This document shows positions 52,201-60,755 of a stretch of 64,000 nucleotides of DNA, piece by piece. Made by a program: the position numbers and the translations under genes. Origin of the DNA: Haloterrigena salifodinae (GTDB lineage Archaea > Halobacteriota > Halobacteria > Halobacteriales > Natrialbaceae); assembly GCF_003977755.1 (NCBI RefSeq), contig NZ_RQWN01000001.1, positions 1,380,995-1,444,994 on the forward strand, read 5' to 3'. Position 1 is the first letter of the stretch, and the number at the start of each line of letters is the position of its first letter. Below the pieces are notes generated by a model. The model worked only from the letters and a program-made list of their open reading frames with translations, ran no database searches and had not been told where the DNA came from.

Positions 52201-52493
52201 CCCAGGCCGGCGATGACGCCGTCGGGCTGCTCCTTGCGGATGATCTCGGAGATGGCCTCGGTCGTGATCGGCTCGATGTAGACACGGTCGGCCATCTCCG
52301 GGTCCGTCATGATCGTCGCGGGGTTGGAGTTGACGAGGACGACGCGGGCGCCCTCCTCCTGCAGCGCCCGGCAGGCCTGTGCGCCGGAGTAGTCGAATTC
52401 GGCTGCCTGTCCGATCTGGATCGGGCCGCTCCCGATCAGCAGAATCGTGCGTCCGTCCCCTGTCTCGCCCTCGCTTGGCTGGTCCGTACTCAT
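49269..52493 (-). CDS. carB: Carbamoyl-phosphate synthase large subunit
   Basis: 1074 residues from the ATG at 52493, the normal length. Makes carbamoyl phosphate for pyrimidines and arginine from bicarbonate, ammonia (from CarA) and two ATP. Two ATP-grasp halves are present. The N-half starts with [20 protein letters not shown] and has [19 protein letters not shown] and [19 protein letters not shown]. The C-half has [40 protein letters not shown] and [20 protein letters not shown]. An MGS-like allosteric domain ends the chain. No carA gene is nearby. An inverted repeat (52601-52622) lies upstream. A longer upstream frame is not conserved. Confidence 0.97.
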   Translation of the reverse strand: [1074 protein letters not shown]

Positions 52494-52600
52494 TTCTCTT
52501 GTTCGTCTGGAGTTCGCACATCGTAATAAGCCCCACGATACAGTACGAATCTCGAAATGGCTTTTCGAAATTCGAACCCAACCCTCGATACGGGTCGTCG

Positions 52601-52622
52601 ACGGCACGGTCCGTCGTGCCGT
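52601..52622. repeat. Inverted repeat between carB and the hybrid kinase gene
   Basis: ACGGCACG-GTCCGT-CGTGCCGT, an 8-bp stem with a 6-nt loop about 110 bp upstream of carB and 210 bp upstream of the kinase ATG. It could be an operator for one of the divergent genes. No T-run follows, so a terminator is less likely. Confidence 0.35.
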
Positions 52623-52829
52623 TTCGACGGAAATTACCCATATTTTATCTCATCTTCGGCGTGATCCGCCCTGCCGTTTTACGGATCGGCGTCCGTCCGC
52701 GTCCTCCGTCTCGAGGTCGACAGTTCGGCGATCGGACGGGCGAGTCCACGCGCGCCGGCCGAATCGCTTATCGTGGCCCCGTTACTGTTCGGACGCAACG
52801 AGATGGTCGACGCCGGACGCACACGTTCG

Positions 52830-55097
52830 ATGCCGTCAAAAGCCGTGCTGTACGTCGATCCCGACGAGACGGATCGACGGCGGCTGTCGCGCGACTTCGC
52901 GGCCGACGCCGCGATCGAACTCGAGGAGGTGGCGACCGCGGCCGCCCTCCGCGACGCGCTCGCGGACGGGTCGAACGCGTACGCCTGCGTCGTCACCGAA
53001 TACCGCCTCGACGATCCGGAGACGGACGCGCTCGCGCTGTACGATTCGCTGCGAGCCGACGGACTGGCGACCGCCCCGTTTCTCCTCTACACCGCCGACG
53101 GGAGCGAGACGCTCGCCAGCGAGGCGATCACGGCCGGATTCTCGGGCTACGTTCCGAAGGGACGGACGGATTCGGTCGAGCGACTCCGCGAGCAGTTGCA
53201 AACCGTGGGCGGACCGGACGCCAACCAAGCGAGCCGCGCTCGGACGGATCAGCGGGCGGTGCCAGGGGGCCCGAACCGAGAGTGCGAACGCGAGCAGGAC
53301 CTCGAACGGTATCGAACGGTCGTGGAAACGGTCGGGGACTCGATGTACGTGCTCGACGAGTCCGACCGCATCGAGATGGCCAACGAAGCCATGGCCGACG
53401 CGTTCGAGACGACGCGCGACGAACTCCTCGGCCGGCCGGTGGACGACTTCGTCGCCGACGAAGACGCCGGCCGCATCCGCTCGACGCTCGAGGCGGTCCG
53501 AGCGATCGACGGTCGGACGTGGAAGACCGTCGACCTGACCGTCGAAGTGGTCGACGGAACGACCCGCGACGCCGAAGTCAACGTCGCGCCGCTGGTCGAC
53601 GACGGAACGCTGACCGGGAGCGTCGGCGTGATCCGCGACGTCTCGGAGCGGACGAAGCGCGAGCGGCGGATCAGACGGCTCCACGACGGGACGCGCCGGC
53701 TAATGGCGGCGACCGAGACCGACGAGATCGCCCGCATCGTGACCGAAATCGCCGCCGACGCGCTCGACCTCGATCTCAACTCCGTTCACCTGTACGAGCC
53801 GAACGTGCTGACGCGATCGGCGGCTCGCGCCCCTAGCGAGAGCGAGCCGCCCGTCAGCGACGGTTCGCCGGACGCGACCGACGAGGAGCAGGGCGGGCTC
53901 GTTCCCGTCGCGATGAGCGACCGCGTGCTCGAACTGTTCGATGGGATCCCGTCGAACATCGAACCCGGCGGCGGGATCGCCTGGGACGCCTACGAGGCCG
54001 GCGAGGCGATCGTCCACGGCGACGTCCGGCAGGCGCCGAACGTTCGCAACCCCGAGACGCCGATCCGCAGCGAGGGCCACGTTCCGCTCGGCGATCACGG
54101 GGTCTTCATCGTGAGTTCGCTCGAGACCAACGACTTCGATCCGGAGGCGCTGACGCTGGCGCGGATCCTCGCGGCCAACGCCGAAGCCGCCCTCGACCGC
54201 GCCGAGCGCGAGGGCGAACTCGCGGAGCACGGCCGCGAACTCGAGCGCCAGAACGAACGGCTCGAGGCCTTCGCCAGTACGGTTTCACACGATCTCCGGA
54301 ACCCGCTGACGCTCGCGACGGGCCACCTCGAACTCCTCGCGGGCCGGATCGACGGCGACGACGACGAGACCGACCGCTACGTCGAAGAGCTCGAGTGGGC
54401 CCTTACCCGAATGGACGAACTCGTCGAGAACGTCCTGACCTTAGCCCGGAGCGGCCGGCGGTTGACCGAGACCGAGCCGGTCGACCTCGCCGCCGTCGTC
54501 GAGCGCGCCGACCGGACGGTCGAGGGCGACCTCGAGGTAGTCTGGGACGGGGCGCTGCCGACGGTCGACGGCGACGAGGAGCGGCTCCGGGTCCTCTTCG
54601 AGAACGTGTTCCGCAACGCCGTCGAACACGGTTCGACGAGCCCTGACTCGCACGCTCAGGAGGACGACGGAAGACACGGTGTGTCTTCCGAGCCCTCGGT
54701 CGCTGATGCTCCCGAGGACGCCGTCAAACACGGTTCAACGAGCCCTCCTTCGCACGCTCAGGAGGACGCCGTCGAACACGACTCCGCGAGCCCCGGCTCC
54801 CAGGGGACCCAGGCGGATCTCGACGAAGAGACGACGAACCGCGGCGAACGCGACGGGGAGCCCGTTACCGTCACGGTCGAGCCGACCTTCGAGGGGTTCG
54901 CGATCGCCGACGACGGGCCCGGAATCCCGCCTGGCGAACGCGACCGCGTCCTCGAGTGGGGGTACAGTACGGACGCCGAGGGAACCGGCTTCGGGCTGGC
55001 GATCGTCGCCGAGGTCGTCGAGGCCCACGGCTGGTCGGTCGCGGTCGAAGAAAGCGACGCGGGTGGGTTGCGGTTGGCCGTCTCCGTCCCGTCGTGA
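52830..55097 (+). CDS. Receiver-like/PAS/GAF histidine kinase with repeated N-box insertion
   Basis: 755 residues from the ATG at 52830 (also possible: 52803). Residues 1-115 form a receiver-like domain (AVLYVDPDETDRRRLSRDFA, then VVTEYRLDDPETDALALYDS), which keeps an acidic pair but has Glu at the expected phospho-Asp position. A PAS domain (about 160-285) and a GAF-like domain (about 290-440) follow. HisKA carries His487 in FASTVSHDLRNPLT. In the ATPase domain the N-box VFRNAVEHGSTSPDSHAQ is followed by an insertion in which a 48-bp unit occurs three times (see the repeat entry). It then goes on to VTVTVEPTFEGFAIADDGPG and the G2 box GTGFGLAIVAEVVEAHG. Confidence 0.9.
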   Translation: MPSKAVLYVDPDETDRRRLSRDFAADAAIELEEVATAAALRDALADGSNAYACVVTEYRLDDPETDALALYDSLRADGLATAPFLLYTADGSETLASEAITAGFSGYVPKGRTDSVERLREQLQTVGGPDANQASRARTDQRAVPGGPNRECEREQDLERYRTVVETVGDSMYVLDESDRIEMANEAMADAFETTRDELLGRPVDDFVADEDAGRIRSTLEAVRAIDGRTWKTVDLTVEVVDGTTRDAEVNVAPLVDDGTLTGSVGVIRDVSERTKRERRIRRLHDGTRRLMAATETDEIARIVTEIAADALDLDLNSVHLYEPNVLTRSAARAPSESEPPVSDGSPDATDEEQGGLVPVAMSDRVLELFDGIPSNIEPGGGIAWDAYEAGEAIVHGDVRQAPNVRNPETPIRSEGHVPLGDHGVFIVSSLETNDFDPEALTLARILAANAEAALDRAEREGELAEHGRELERQNERLEAFASTVSHDLRNPLTLATGHLELLAGRIDGDDDETDRYVEELEWALTRMDELVENVLTLARSGRRLTETEPVDLAAVVERADRTVEGDLEVVWDGALPTVDGDEERLRVLFENVFRNAVEHGSTSPDSHAQEDDGRHGVSSEPSVADAPEDAVKHGSTSPPSHAQEDAVEHDSASPGSQGTQADLDEETTNRGERDGEPVTVTVEPTFEGFAIADDGPGIPPGERDRVLEWGYSTDAEGTGFGLAIVAEVVEAHGWSVAVEESDAGGLRLAVSVPS
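54618..54815 (+). repeat. 48-bp direct repeats and hairpin inside the kinase ATPase domain
   Basis: Three 48-bp units at 54618-54665, 54720-54767 and 54768-54815, each encoding 16 residues of the type AVEHGSTSPDSHAQED. The first two differ at about six bases; the third is more diverged (AVEHDSASPGSQGTQA). A 54-bp segment between units 1 and 2 contains the hairpin GGAAGACAC-GGT-GTGTCTTCC (54669-54689). All parts are multiples of three, so the reading frame is kept. Unit 1 is the genuine N-box; the others are copies of it. Confidence 0.8.
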
Positions 55098-55153
55098 CGG
55101 ATCGGGCGGGCCGCTATCGGACGCGACTCGCCAGAAAACGTGGCCCGGGGCCG

Positions 55154-55690
55154 TTACAGCGCGCGGTCGTGTTCGCTCTCGAACTCGCGCTGGCGACGGT
55201 ACTGGTCGACGAACTCCTCGATGTCGAACTCGAGCATCTGGGTCTCGAACTCGGAGATGGCGGTATCGTCGTCGGCGTGGCTGACCGCGTGTTCCATCAG
55301 TTCGACCACCAGTTCGACAACAATCTCGTGGAGCCGCCGGGAGTCGAAGTCGGTCACCCACAGCATCGCGTAGCCGACGGCGCCGTCGTCGCTGGCGTCG
55401 TAGGTGCGGACCTTCTCGGGGAACTCCTCCATGACGACGCCAAGCAGATGGGGCGTGCCGAACTCCTCGAACTCGTCGGCCGGCTCGATCGTCTCCCGCA
55501 GGACGGCGACGAGCGATTCGGGGAAGAACCGCGAGGGCGGGTGAACGTCCGTGACGACGGCGTGGGACGCGCCGCAGGGACAGGAGTACTCGCGCATCCC
55601 CAGATCGATCTCGTGGGGGTCGATCGAGTTGCCGCAGGGAAGCTCGAGGTGCCGGTCGCCGCCGGATCCCGGGACGCGGGGCTCTGCCAT
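55154..55690 (-). CDS. Conserved haloarchaeal zinc-type protein (DUF5815-like)
   Basis: 178 residues from the ATG at 55690. An N-terminal zinc-like knuckle region (LELPCGNSIDPHEIDLGMRE, YSCPCGASHAVVTDVHPPSR) is followed by a helical, acidic body (FEEFGTPHLLGVVMEEFPEK, AMLWVTDFDSRRLHEIVVEL, VVELMEHAVSHADDDTAISE). I recognise it as a conserved haloarchaeal family, probably DUF5815, of unknown role. It is convergent with the hybrid kinase gene. Confidence 0.78.
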   Translation of the reverse strand: MAEPRVPGSGGDRHLELPCGNSIDPHEIDLGMREYSCPCGASHAVVTDVHPPSRFFPESLVAVLRETIEPADEFEEFGTPHLLGVVMEEFPEKVRTYDASDDGAVGYAMLWVTDFDSRRLHEIVVELVVELMEHAVSHADDDTAISEFETQMLEFDIEEFVDQYRRQREFESEHDRAL

Positions 55691-55779
55691 TGCTCCTCGT
55701 TGGGGGGGACGAGCCAAAAGGGCGACGACTCGAGGCGTCGCAACGGCCGCAGTCGCCGACCGAGATCTTTCGTCGGCGC

Positions 55780-56547
55780 TCACTCTGGCCGGCGCAGGGC
55801 GAGGCTGTACATCTCGCCGGTCGACTCCGAGCCGATCACTTCGACGAGGGTATCGGCCCGTTCGAGCAACGCGGCCCCCAGTTCCGAGTCCGCGGGGAGC
55901 GCATCTACCCTCGAGCGAACCACCTCGGTGTGGGCCTCGAGGTGGCTCGCGGTCCACGGGACGGGGTCCAACAGCGTTCGGTGCCGATCGACCGTCCACC
56001 CGTAGCCGGCGAACAGCCGACCGAGCACTTCCGCCGGGTAGAAGGTTACCATCGGCGTTCCGTCGGCGAACTGTGCGGCCGCGTTCTCGAGGGCGAAGAG
56101 GTCACGAACGGCGGCGTCGTCGGGCGGCGGCTCGTAGTCGTCGACGAGGAGATGACAGCCAGGTGCGGCGACGCGGGTCAGCTCGCCGGCGATCGCGTCG
56201 AGGTCGGCGGGCGGAACCACGTTGAACAGCCCGTGTGCGGTGATCACCTCGACGGCGTCGTCGGGAAGGGGGATCGCCCGAAGGTCGGCCTCGAGGACGG
56301 CGAGTCGCCGTTCGATCCGCTCTCCATCTCGGTTTCGGTTCTGGTCGACGGCGTCGCGGTCCGTCCGGATCCGTTCGAGCACGGTCTCCGCGTGCGTTCG
56401 ATCGTCGGTCACGGCGTAGACTCTGGCTGCGCCGCTCGCGAGCAGTCCCGCCGTCGCGTTGCCGACGCCGGCGCCGGCTTCCAGACAGACCGCGCCCTCG
56501 ATCGGGCGGTCCTCGAGGGCGGTCGTGACGGTGCGTGGAACGTCCAT
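55780..56547 (-). CDS. Class I SAM-dependent methyltransferase
   Basis: 255 residues from the ATG at 56547. Motif I is AVCLEAGAGVGNATAGLLAS, the acidic loop after beta-2 is VYAVTDDRTHAETVL and motif post-I/II LEADLRAIPLPDDAVEVITA; VPPADLDAIAGELTRVAAPG is the helix before beta-5. Substrate unknown; the small-molecule class is likely from the loop lengths. It shares a strand with DUF5815 (upstream of it) and with the aldo/keto reductase. Confidence 0.85.
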   Translation of the reverse strand: MDVPRTVTTALEDRPIEGAVCLEAGAGVGNATAGLLASGAARVYAVTDDRTHAETVLERIRTDRDAVDQNRNRDGERIERRLAVLEADLRAIPLPDDAVEVITAHGLFNVVPPADLDAIAGELTRVAAPGCHLLVDDYEPPPDDAAVRDLFALENAAAQFADGTPMVTFYPAEVLGRLFAGYGWTVDRHRTLLDPVPWTASHLEAHTEVVRSRVDALPADSELGAALLERADTLVEVIGSESTGEMYSLALRRPE

Positions 56548-56590
56548 GTGGTCTCGCGGGTCGGCTCGCCGTCGCGGGCGGTTCAGGGGT

Positions 56591-57475
56591 TCAGTGGTGG
56601 AGCTGTTCGGGAACCGGGCTGTCGTCGTGGCGCGCCTCCTCGACGAGCGAGCGCTGTTCGCTCTCGGCCATTCCGTCGTACCGGGTGGCGGCGTCGAGCA
56701 CCATCGCAACGAGCTTCGGATCGCCGGGCGTGACGACGGTCGAAAGTCCTTGCGACGCGGCGAAGTCGAACCGTTCGCGGATCTCGTCGGGCGTATCGAC
56801 CGGCTCGTACCAGTTGGCGTACGGCCGATCAGTTTCGGGCAACTCCTCGGTCGAGGGCCACGAGCCCTTCGCGAAGGCCTTGATTCCGAGCGTACCGATT
56901 CCTTCCTCGTCTGCGCGCCCGAGGACGGCCTCGTAATCGTGATCGTCGTCGTCCTTCGCGGCGACGACCGGATTCAGGGGGAACATCACCGTTGCGAGGT
57001 CATCGATCCGATCCATCGCGTCGAGGATGAGTTGGGGGTTCCCGTGGCTCGTGAGGCCGATATCGCCGATCAGACCCTCCTCCTTGGCGTCGCGAAACGC
57101 CGCGAGCGCACCGTCGTTGCCCGTGATCTCCTCGAGTTCCTCCTCATACTCGAGGCCGTGGACCTGATAGAGGTCGATGTGATCGACGCCGAGCCGATCG
57201 AGCGAGCGCTCGAGTTTGCGGCGCGCGCCGTCGTAGTCCCGCTCCTGGGTCTTGCAGCCGAGGTAGATCTCCTCGCGGTGCTGGCGGAGTTTGGGACCGA
57301 GCTTGAGTTCGGCGTCGCCGTAGGTCGGCGCGACGTCGAAGTGGTTGACGCCGCGGTCGAGGACGAGTTCGACCATCTGGTTCGCGCCCTCCTGCTCGAG
57401 CCAGTTGAGCGCGATCGCACCGAAGGTCGCAACCGTGCTTTCGTGGCCGGTCGGGCCCAAGTCACGCGTTTCCAT
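56591..57475 (-). CDS. Aldo/keto reductase
   Basis: 294 residues from the ATG at 57475. The barrel begins METRDLGPTGHESTVATFGA. Catalytic positions are Asp/Tyr in NHFDVAPTYGDAELKLGP, Lys in YLGCKTQERDYDG and His in HIDLYQVHGLEYEEEL. The C-terminal part has GIKAFAKGSWPSTEELPET and LSTVVTPGDPKLVAM. It is shorter than the enzyme at 31661 and not closely related to it. The frame continuing upstream to 58003 is shadow of the next gene. Confidence 0.9.
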   Translation of the reverse strand: METRDLGPTGHESTVATFGAIALNWLEQEGANQMVELVLDRGVNHFDVAPTYGDAELKLGPKLRQHREEIYLGCKTQERDYDGARRKLERSLDRLGVDHIDLYQVHGLEYEEELEEITGNDGALAAFRDAKEEGLIGDIGLTSHGNPQLILDAMDRIDDLATVMFPLNPVVAAKDDDDHDYEAVLGRADEEGIGTLGIKAFAKGSWPSTEELPETDRPYANWYEPVDTPDEIRERFDFAASQGLSTVVTPGDPKLVAMVLDAATRYDGMAESEQRSLVEEARHDDSPVPEQLHH

Positions 57476-57585
57476 ACCGGCCCATTGGTGAGACTGCACA
57501 TAAGTCACGGGCCATCGGCAGCGCGATCCGGCTTGCGTGAGTAGAACGAGTGAACGAAGCGAGACGCCGCGATCGGACCGAATCC

Positions 57586-57996
57586 TCAGGGCCAGTCGTC
57601 GCGGACCGGTTCGGCGTCGTCGTCGCCCGTCTCGGTGTTCGCGGCGATGATCCAGTCGGCCGCCTCCGCGGCGTTCTCGACGTCCAAGTACTCCCAGTCG
57701 ACCTCGTCGGCGAGCTGTTCGTCCTCCTCGGTCGAGCCGATGAAGACGTACCGGTCGGTGTCGAACTGGTCTTTGACGCCCTCGAGGCTCTCGGCTTTGC
57801 CCCGCGGTCCGGAGAAGAAGTCCTGTCGGATGCGGTTCTTCCGAGTGAAGTTCGTCACGACGTACGTGGGTTTCTCGGAGACGACGCCGATGTACTCCGT
57901 CCAGCCTCTGGCGTCTTCGAAGACGCTCTCGGGCGAGGCGAACTCTTTCAGCGCCTCGAGCTCGAACGCCAGGGTCATGTCGCTGTCGCCGTTCAT
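57586..57996 (-). CDS. Conserved haloarchaeal protein (DUF7124-like)
   Basis: 136 residues. The well-conserved part includes LAFELEALKEFASPESVFED, ARGWTEYIGVVSEKPTYVVT, NFTRKNRIRQDFFSGPRGKA and DTDRYVFIGSTEEDEQLADE, which suggests a small alpha/beta protein. No signal or membrane segment. I know it as a conserved family in Halobacteria without a function. It lies between the reductase and a 75-residue gene on the same strand. Confidence 0.75.
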   Translation of the reverse strand: MNGDSDMTLAFELEALKEFASPESVFEDARGWTEYIGVVSEKPTYVVTNFTRKNRIRQDFFSGPRGKAESLEGVKDQFDTDRYVFIGSTEEDEQLADEVDWEYLDVENAAEAADWIIAANTETGDDDAEPVRDDWP

Positions 57997-58072
57997 AGGT
58001 CACCGAAGGCGCGCACGCGGGAAAACGACTTCGATACTTTCGACGGAACGGGAGCCGACGAACCGGAGCGGC

Positions 58073-58300
58073 CTAGGCGCAGACGACCCGATAGTACTCG
58101 GTGAAGACGATGATATCGCCAGCCTCGAGGTCGACGTCCGATTCCGCCAGCGTGCGGTTCGCCTCGAGACTCTCGTAGAACGCCTCCAGCGTGTCGGTGT
58201 CGAGCTGGTCGACGTGGCGGACGGTCGCGCCCGTCGAGACGGAGTCGGCGCGCTCGAGTCGGAGCTGTCGTTGGAGAAGTTCGCCGGAAGCCATGTTCAT
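58073..58300 (-). CDS. Small conserved-type protein
   Basis: 75 residues from the ATG at 58300; another ATG lies at 58294 and a TTG at 58309. It reads MNMASGELLQRQLRLERADS, then TVRHVDQLDTDTLEAFYESL and ends DLEAGDIIVFTEYYRVVCA. Acidic, with helix then strand character. No family recognised. It is preceded by an AT-rich stretch with CATTTGGTA-like sequence on its promoter side. Confidence 0.55.
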   Translation of the reverse strand: MNMASGELLQRQLRLERADSVSTGATVRHVDQLDTDTLEAFYESLEANRTLAESDVDLEAGDIIVFTEYYRVVCA

Positions 58301-58518
58301 CGTTACCAAATGTCGTGGTACTACTTAACGATTCCGCCGAATCGACCGGAAATCAAAAGCGCAGCCTCGAGTCGGAACTGCCGAAGCGGTGACGAACCGC
58401 GGAGGTGACCCTCGGTACGACGTCGTTGATACCCGAACGCAGGGGAGCAAAAGACGCGAACGGACGAACGAGCGCCTCGAGTGCCGGCCATCGTTCGGCC
58501 GGCTCCCGTCGGCGGCCG

Positions 58519-59757
58519 TTACTGTTCTTGTGTCGGCGCGAGTTCGTCGAGATCGACCTGCTGCTGGAGGAGGACCTCGGCCTGGTCGGCGACCTTGCGT
58601 TGTTCGCGCATCAGCTGTTTGAACTTGCTCTGTGGCGAGAGGTCGCCGATGAGGACGCCGCCGACGATCTTGCCGTCCTTGAAGGCGATGCGGCGCCACT
58701 CGGTGTCGCTGTACTTGCGCTCGGCGTGTTCGTCGCCGAGCGTCGGGTGACCGAACGAAAGGAACGGGAAGTCGAAGTGCGTGATGGAGTACGAGGAGAC
58801 CCACTCGAACTCCTCTGCCTCGTCGTCGGCAGCCATGTTAACCGCGGCGACGCGACCCTGCTCCTTGGCCGAGCCCCACGAGCCGTTCTGGGCCTGATCG
58901 CCCAGCAGGACGTCGTAGAAGCGCGTGATGTCGCCGGCGGCGTAGACGTCGTCGACGTTGGTCTGCATGTACTCGTCGACGACGAGTCCGTTGTTCTGCT
59001 CGAGGCCGGCTCCGCGGAGGAACTCCGTGTTGAAGGTGAGGCCGATGGCGACGCCGGCGAAGTCACAGTCGTAGCGGTCGCCGTTGGGGTCGACCGCGGC
59101 GGTGACGTGGCCGTCGTCGTCGACTTCGAAGCGGTCGACGCCGCTGTCGAAGACCGGTTCAACGCCGACTTCGCGCATGCCCTTGTGCATGATCTCGGCG
59201 CCGTCGTCCGAGAGCGCGTAGCGCCACCAGCGGCCGCCACGCATCAGGTAGTCGGCCTCGATGCCCTGCGCGCCGCAGACGGCCGCGAAGTCGATGCCCA
59301 GCAGGCCGGCGCCGACGATGACGCCGCGGTCGGACTGCTCAGCGTGCTCGCGAATCCCGCGAGCGTCCTGAAACGTCCAGAAGTGGTGGATCCCGTCGGC
59401 GTCGCTGTTTTCGACCGGGAGCTGCGTCGGCGTTCCGCCGGTCGCGACCAGGAGCTTGTCGTACTCGATATCGCCGTTGTCGTGGGTGTGGATGACCCGC
59501 TCGTCCGTGTCGACGCTCGTGACGTGAGTGTTCAGTGAGAGGTCGATATCGCGCTCGTCGTACCACTCTTCGTCGTGAATCGAGATGGGGGCTTCCGGCA
59601 GTTTGCCCTTCGCGTGTTCCTTGATGAGAATGCGGTTATACAGTGGCTCCCCCTCATCGGTGATGACGGTAATCGTCGCCTCCGGATCCTCCTCCCGGAG
59701 GGTCTCGGCAGCCGAACTGCCGGAGATTCCGTCACCGATGATCACGTAATGGGTCAT
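58519..59757 (-). CDS. FAD/NAD(P)-dependent oxidoreductase (nitrite/rubredoxin reductase-like)
   Basis: 412 residues. FAD loop YVIIGDGISGSSAAETL at the start, NAD(P) loop GVIVGAGLLGIDFAAVCGAQ near 150, and the second FAD motif VDDVYAAGDITRFYD around 285. The pyridine-nucleotide-disulfide oxidoreductase fold is complete; there is no redox-active CxxxxC, which places it with NirB-type, rubredoxin and ferredoxin reductases. The C-terminal ~120 residues (SPQSKFKQLMREQRKVADQA) lack a thiol motif. Electron acceptor unknown. Confidence 0.88.
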   Translation of the reverse strand: MTHYVIIGDGISGSSAAETLREEDPEATITVITDEGEPLYNRILIKEHAKGKLPEAPISIHDEEWYDERDIDLSLNTHVTSVDTDERVIHTHDNGDIEYDKLLVATGGTPTQLPVENSDADGIHHFWTFQDARGIREHAEQSDRGVIVGAGLLGIDFAAVCGAQGIEADYLMRGGRWWRYALSDDGAEIMHKGMREVGVEPVFDSGVDRFEVDDDGHVTAAVDPNGDRYDCDFAGVAIGLTFNTEFLRGAGLEQNNGLVVDEYMQTNVDDVYAAGDITRFYDVLLGDQAQNGSWGSAKEQGRVAAVNMAADDEAEEFEWVSSYSITHFDFPFLSFGHPTLGDEHAERKYSDTEWRRIAFKDGKIVGGVLIGDLSPQSKFKQLMREQRKVADQAEVLLQQQVDLDELAPTQEQ

Positions 59758-60024
59758 ATTCGGACCGTTCGTAATGCGGGTTAAAGTGGGTTGCTATCTC
59801 GTCTATTTTACCCAACGGGAGTTTCCCTGCAACAGTTGTATGATGAAATTGGATGTGAACCTTCAAATCGGTAATCACACGTCGAGCTTTCGTTTCCGAT
59901 AGTTGACTTCGCAAGGTTTGCTGTTATCTCTGACGGTCTCCCGTCCGAGCGAGCCGTCGATATCGGGGCCGGACCTGCATAGTTGTCCGAACCGTTCTTT
60001 AGGCGCTGCTCCCTATATCGTCGC

Positions 60025-60621
60025 ATGAAACTCCGTCAAAACGCGAAACACTTCGCCTATCGGAAGGCCCTCGAGACGCCGGGCGTCCGTTCGGTCGCCA
60101 ACGCGGGCCTGGTCAGACTGCACACGAAGATTTTCACCGGGAAGGCCGACCCCGCCCACGCCGAGGAGCGAAAGGCCCACCTCGACGGCCTCTTCGACGC
60201 GACGATGGATAGCTACCTGCGAGCGCTGCAGGAAGGGTTCTCCGAGGCCGAAGCCCGCGAGATCACTCACATTCAGGCCAACTTCGACTTCTACAACCAT
60301 GGCTGGACCGAGATGCTGGAGATTCCGGTCGACGAACTCGAGGCCCACCACGAGCGCTACGGCGACTTCTTCGAGCGGTGGGATATCACGATCGACGACC
60401 CGCTCGGCCAGTTCGAACCGCCGGAGGGGCTTCCCGAGGCACCCTCGACGCCCGAAAAACTCGACGACCCCGAACACCCCCACGCGGAGGGCGGATTCGC
60501 CGACGACGTCTACGTCGAGACCGAGGGGGGTGACCTCGTCGTGGGCGGCCAGGACGAACCGGACGACGCCGACGTCTCGACGGCGATCGATCTCGAGGAC
60601 GAGGATATCGAAGCCGACTGA
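60025..60621 (+). CDS. Conserved haloarchaeal protein (DUF6149-like)
   Basis: 198 residues from the ATG at 60025. The conserved part spans MKLRQNAKHFAYRKALETPG, LVRLHTKIFTGKADPAHAEE, ITHIQANFDFYNHGWTEMLE and HHERYGDFFERWDITIDDPL; the end is acidic and variable. It is soluble and helical. I recognise it as a conserved family of Halobacteria, probably DUF6149, without a known role. It stands alone after a 270-bp gap with no other gene. Confidence 0.78.
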   Translation: MKLRQNAKHFAYRKALETPGVRSVANAGLVRLHTKIFTGKADPAHAEERKAHLDGLFDATMDSYLRALQEGFSEAEAREITHIQANFDFYNHGWTEMLEIPVDELEAHHERYGDFFERWDITIDDPLGQFEPPEGLPEAPSTPEKLDDPEHPHAEGGFADDVYVETEGGDLVVGGQDEPDDADVSTAIDLEDEDIEAD

Positions 60622-60755
60622 CCGACTCCCGGTCTGTGTTCCGTCGCGCGCGTTCGTGATCGAGGCGTTTCGCACCGACGTTTTCGGCGTTTGTTTTCGT
60701 CTACTGGATAGTAATTCAATCGTAACAATATTGCTTGCAGATTTGTTCTTCGTCG

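Noticed and set aside
50058-52526. 822-codon plus-strand frame opposite carB
   Set aside because: It is complementary to the carB codons, is rich in Val/Asp/Gly/Leu/Arg without motifs, and carB is unmistakable on the other strand.
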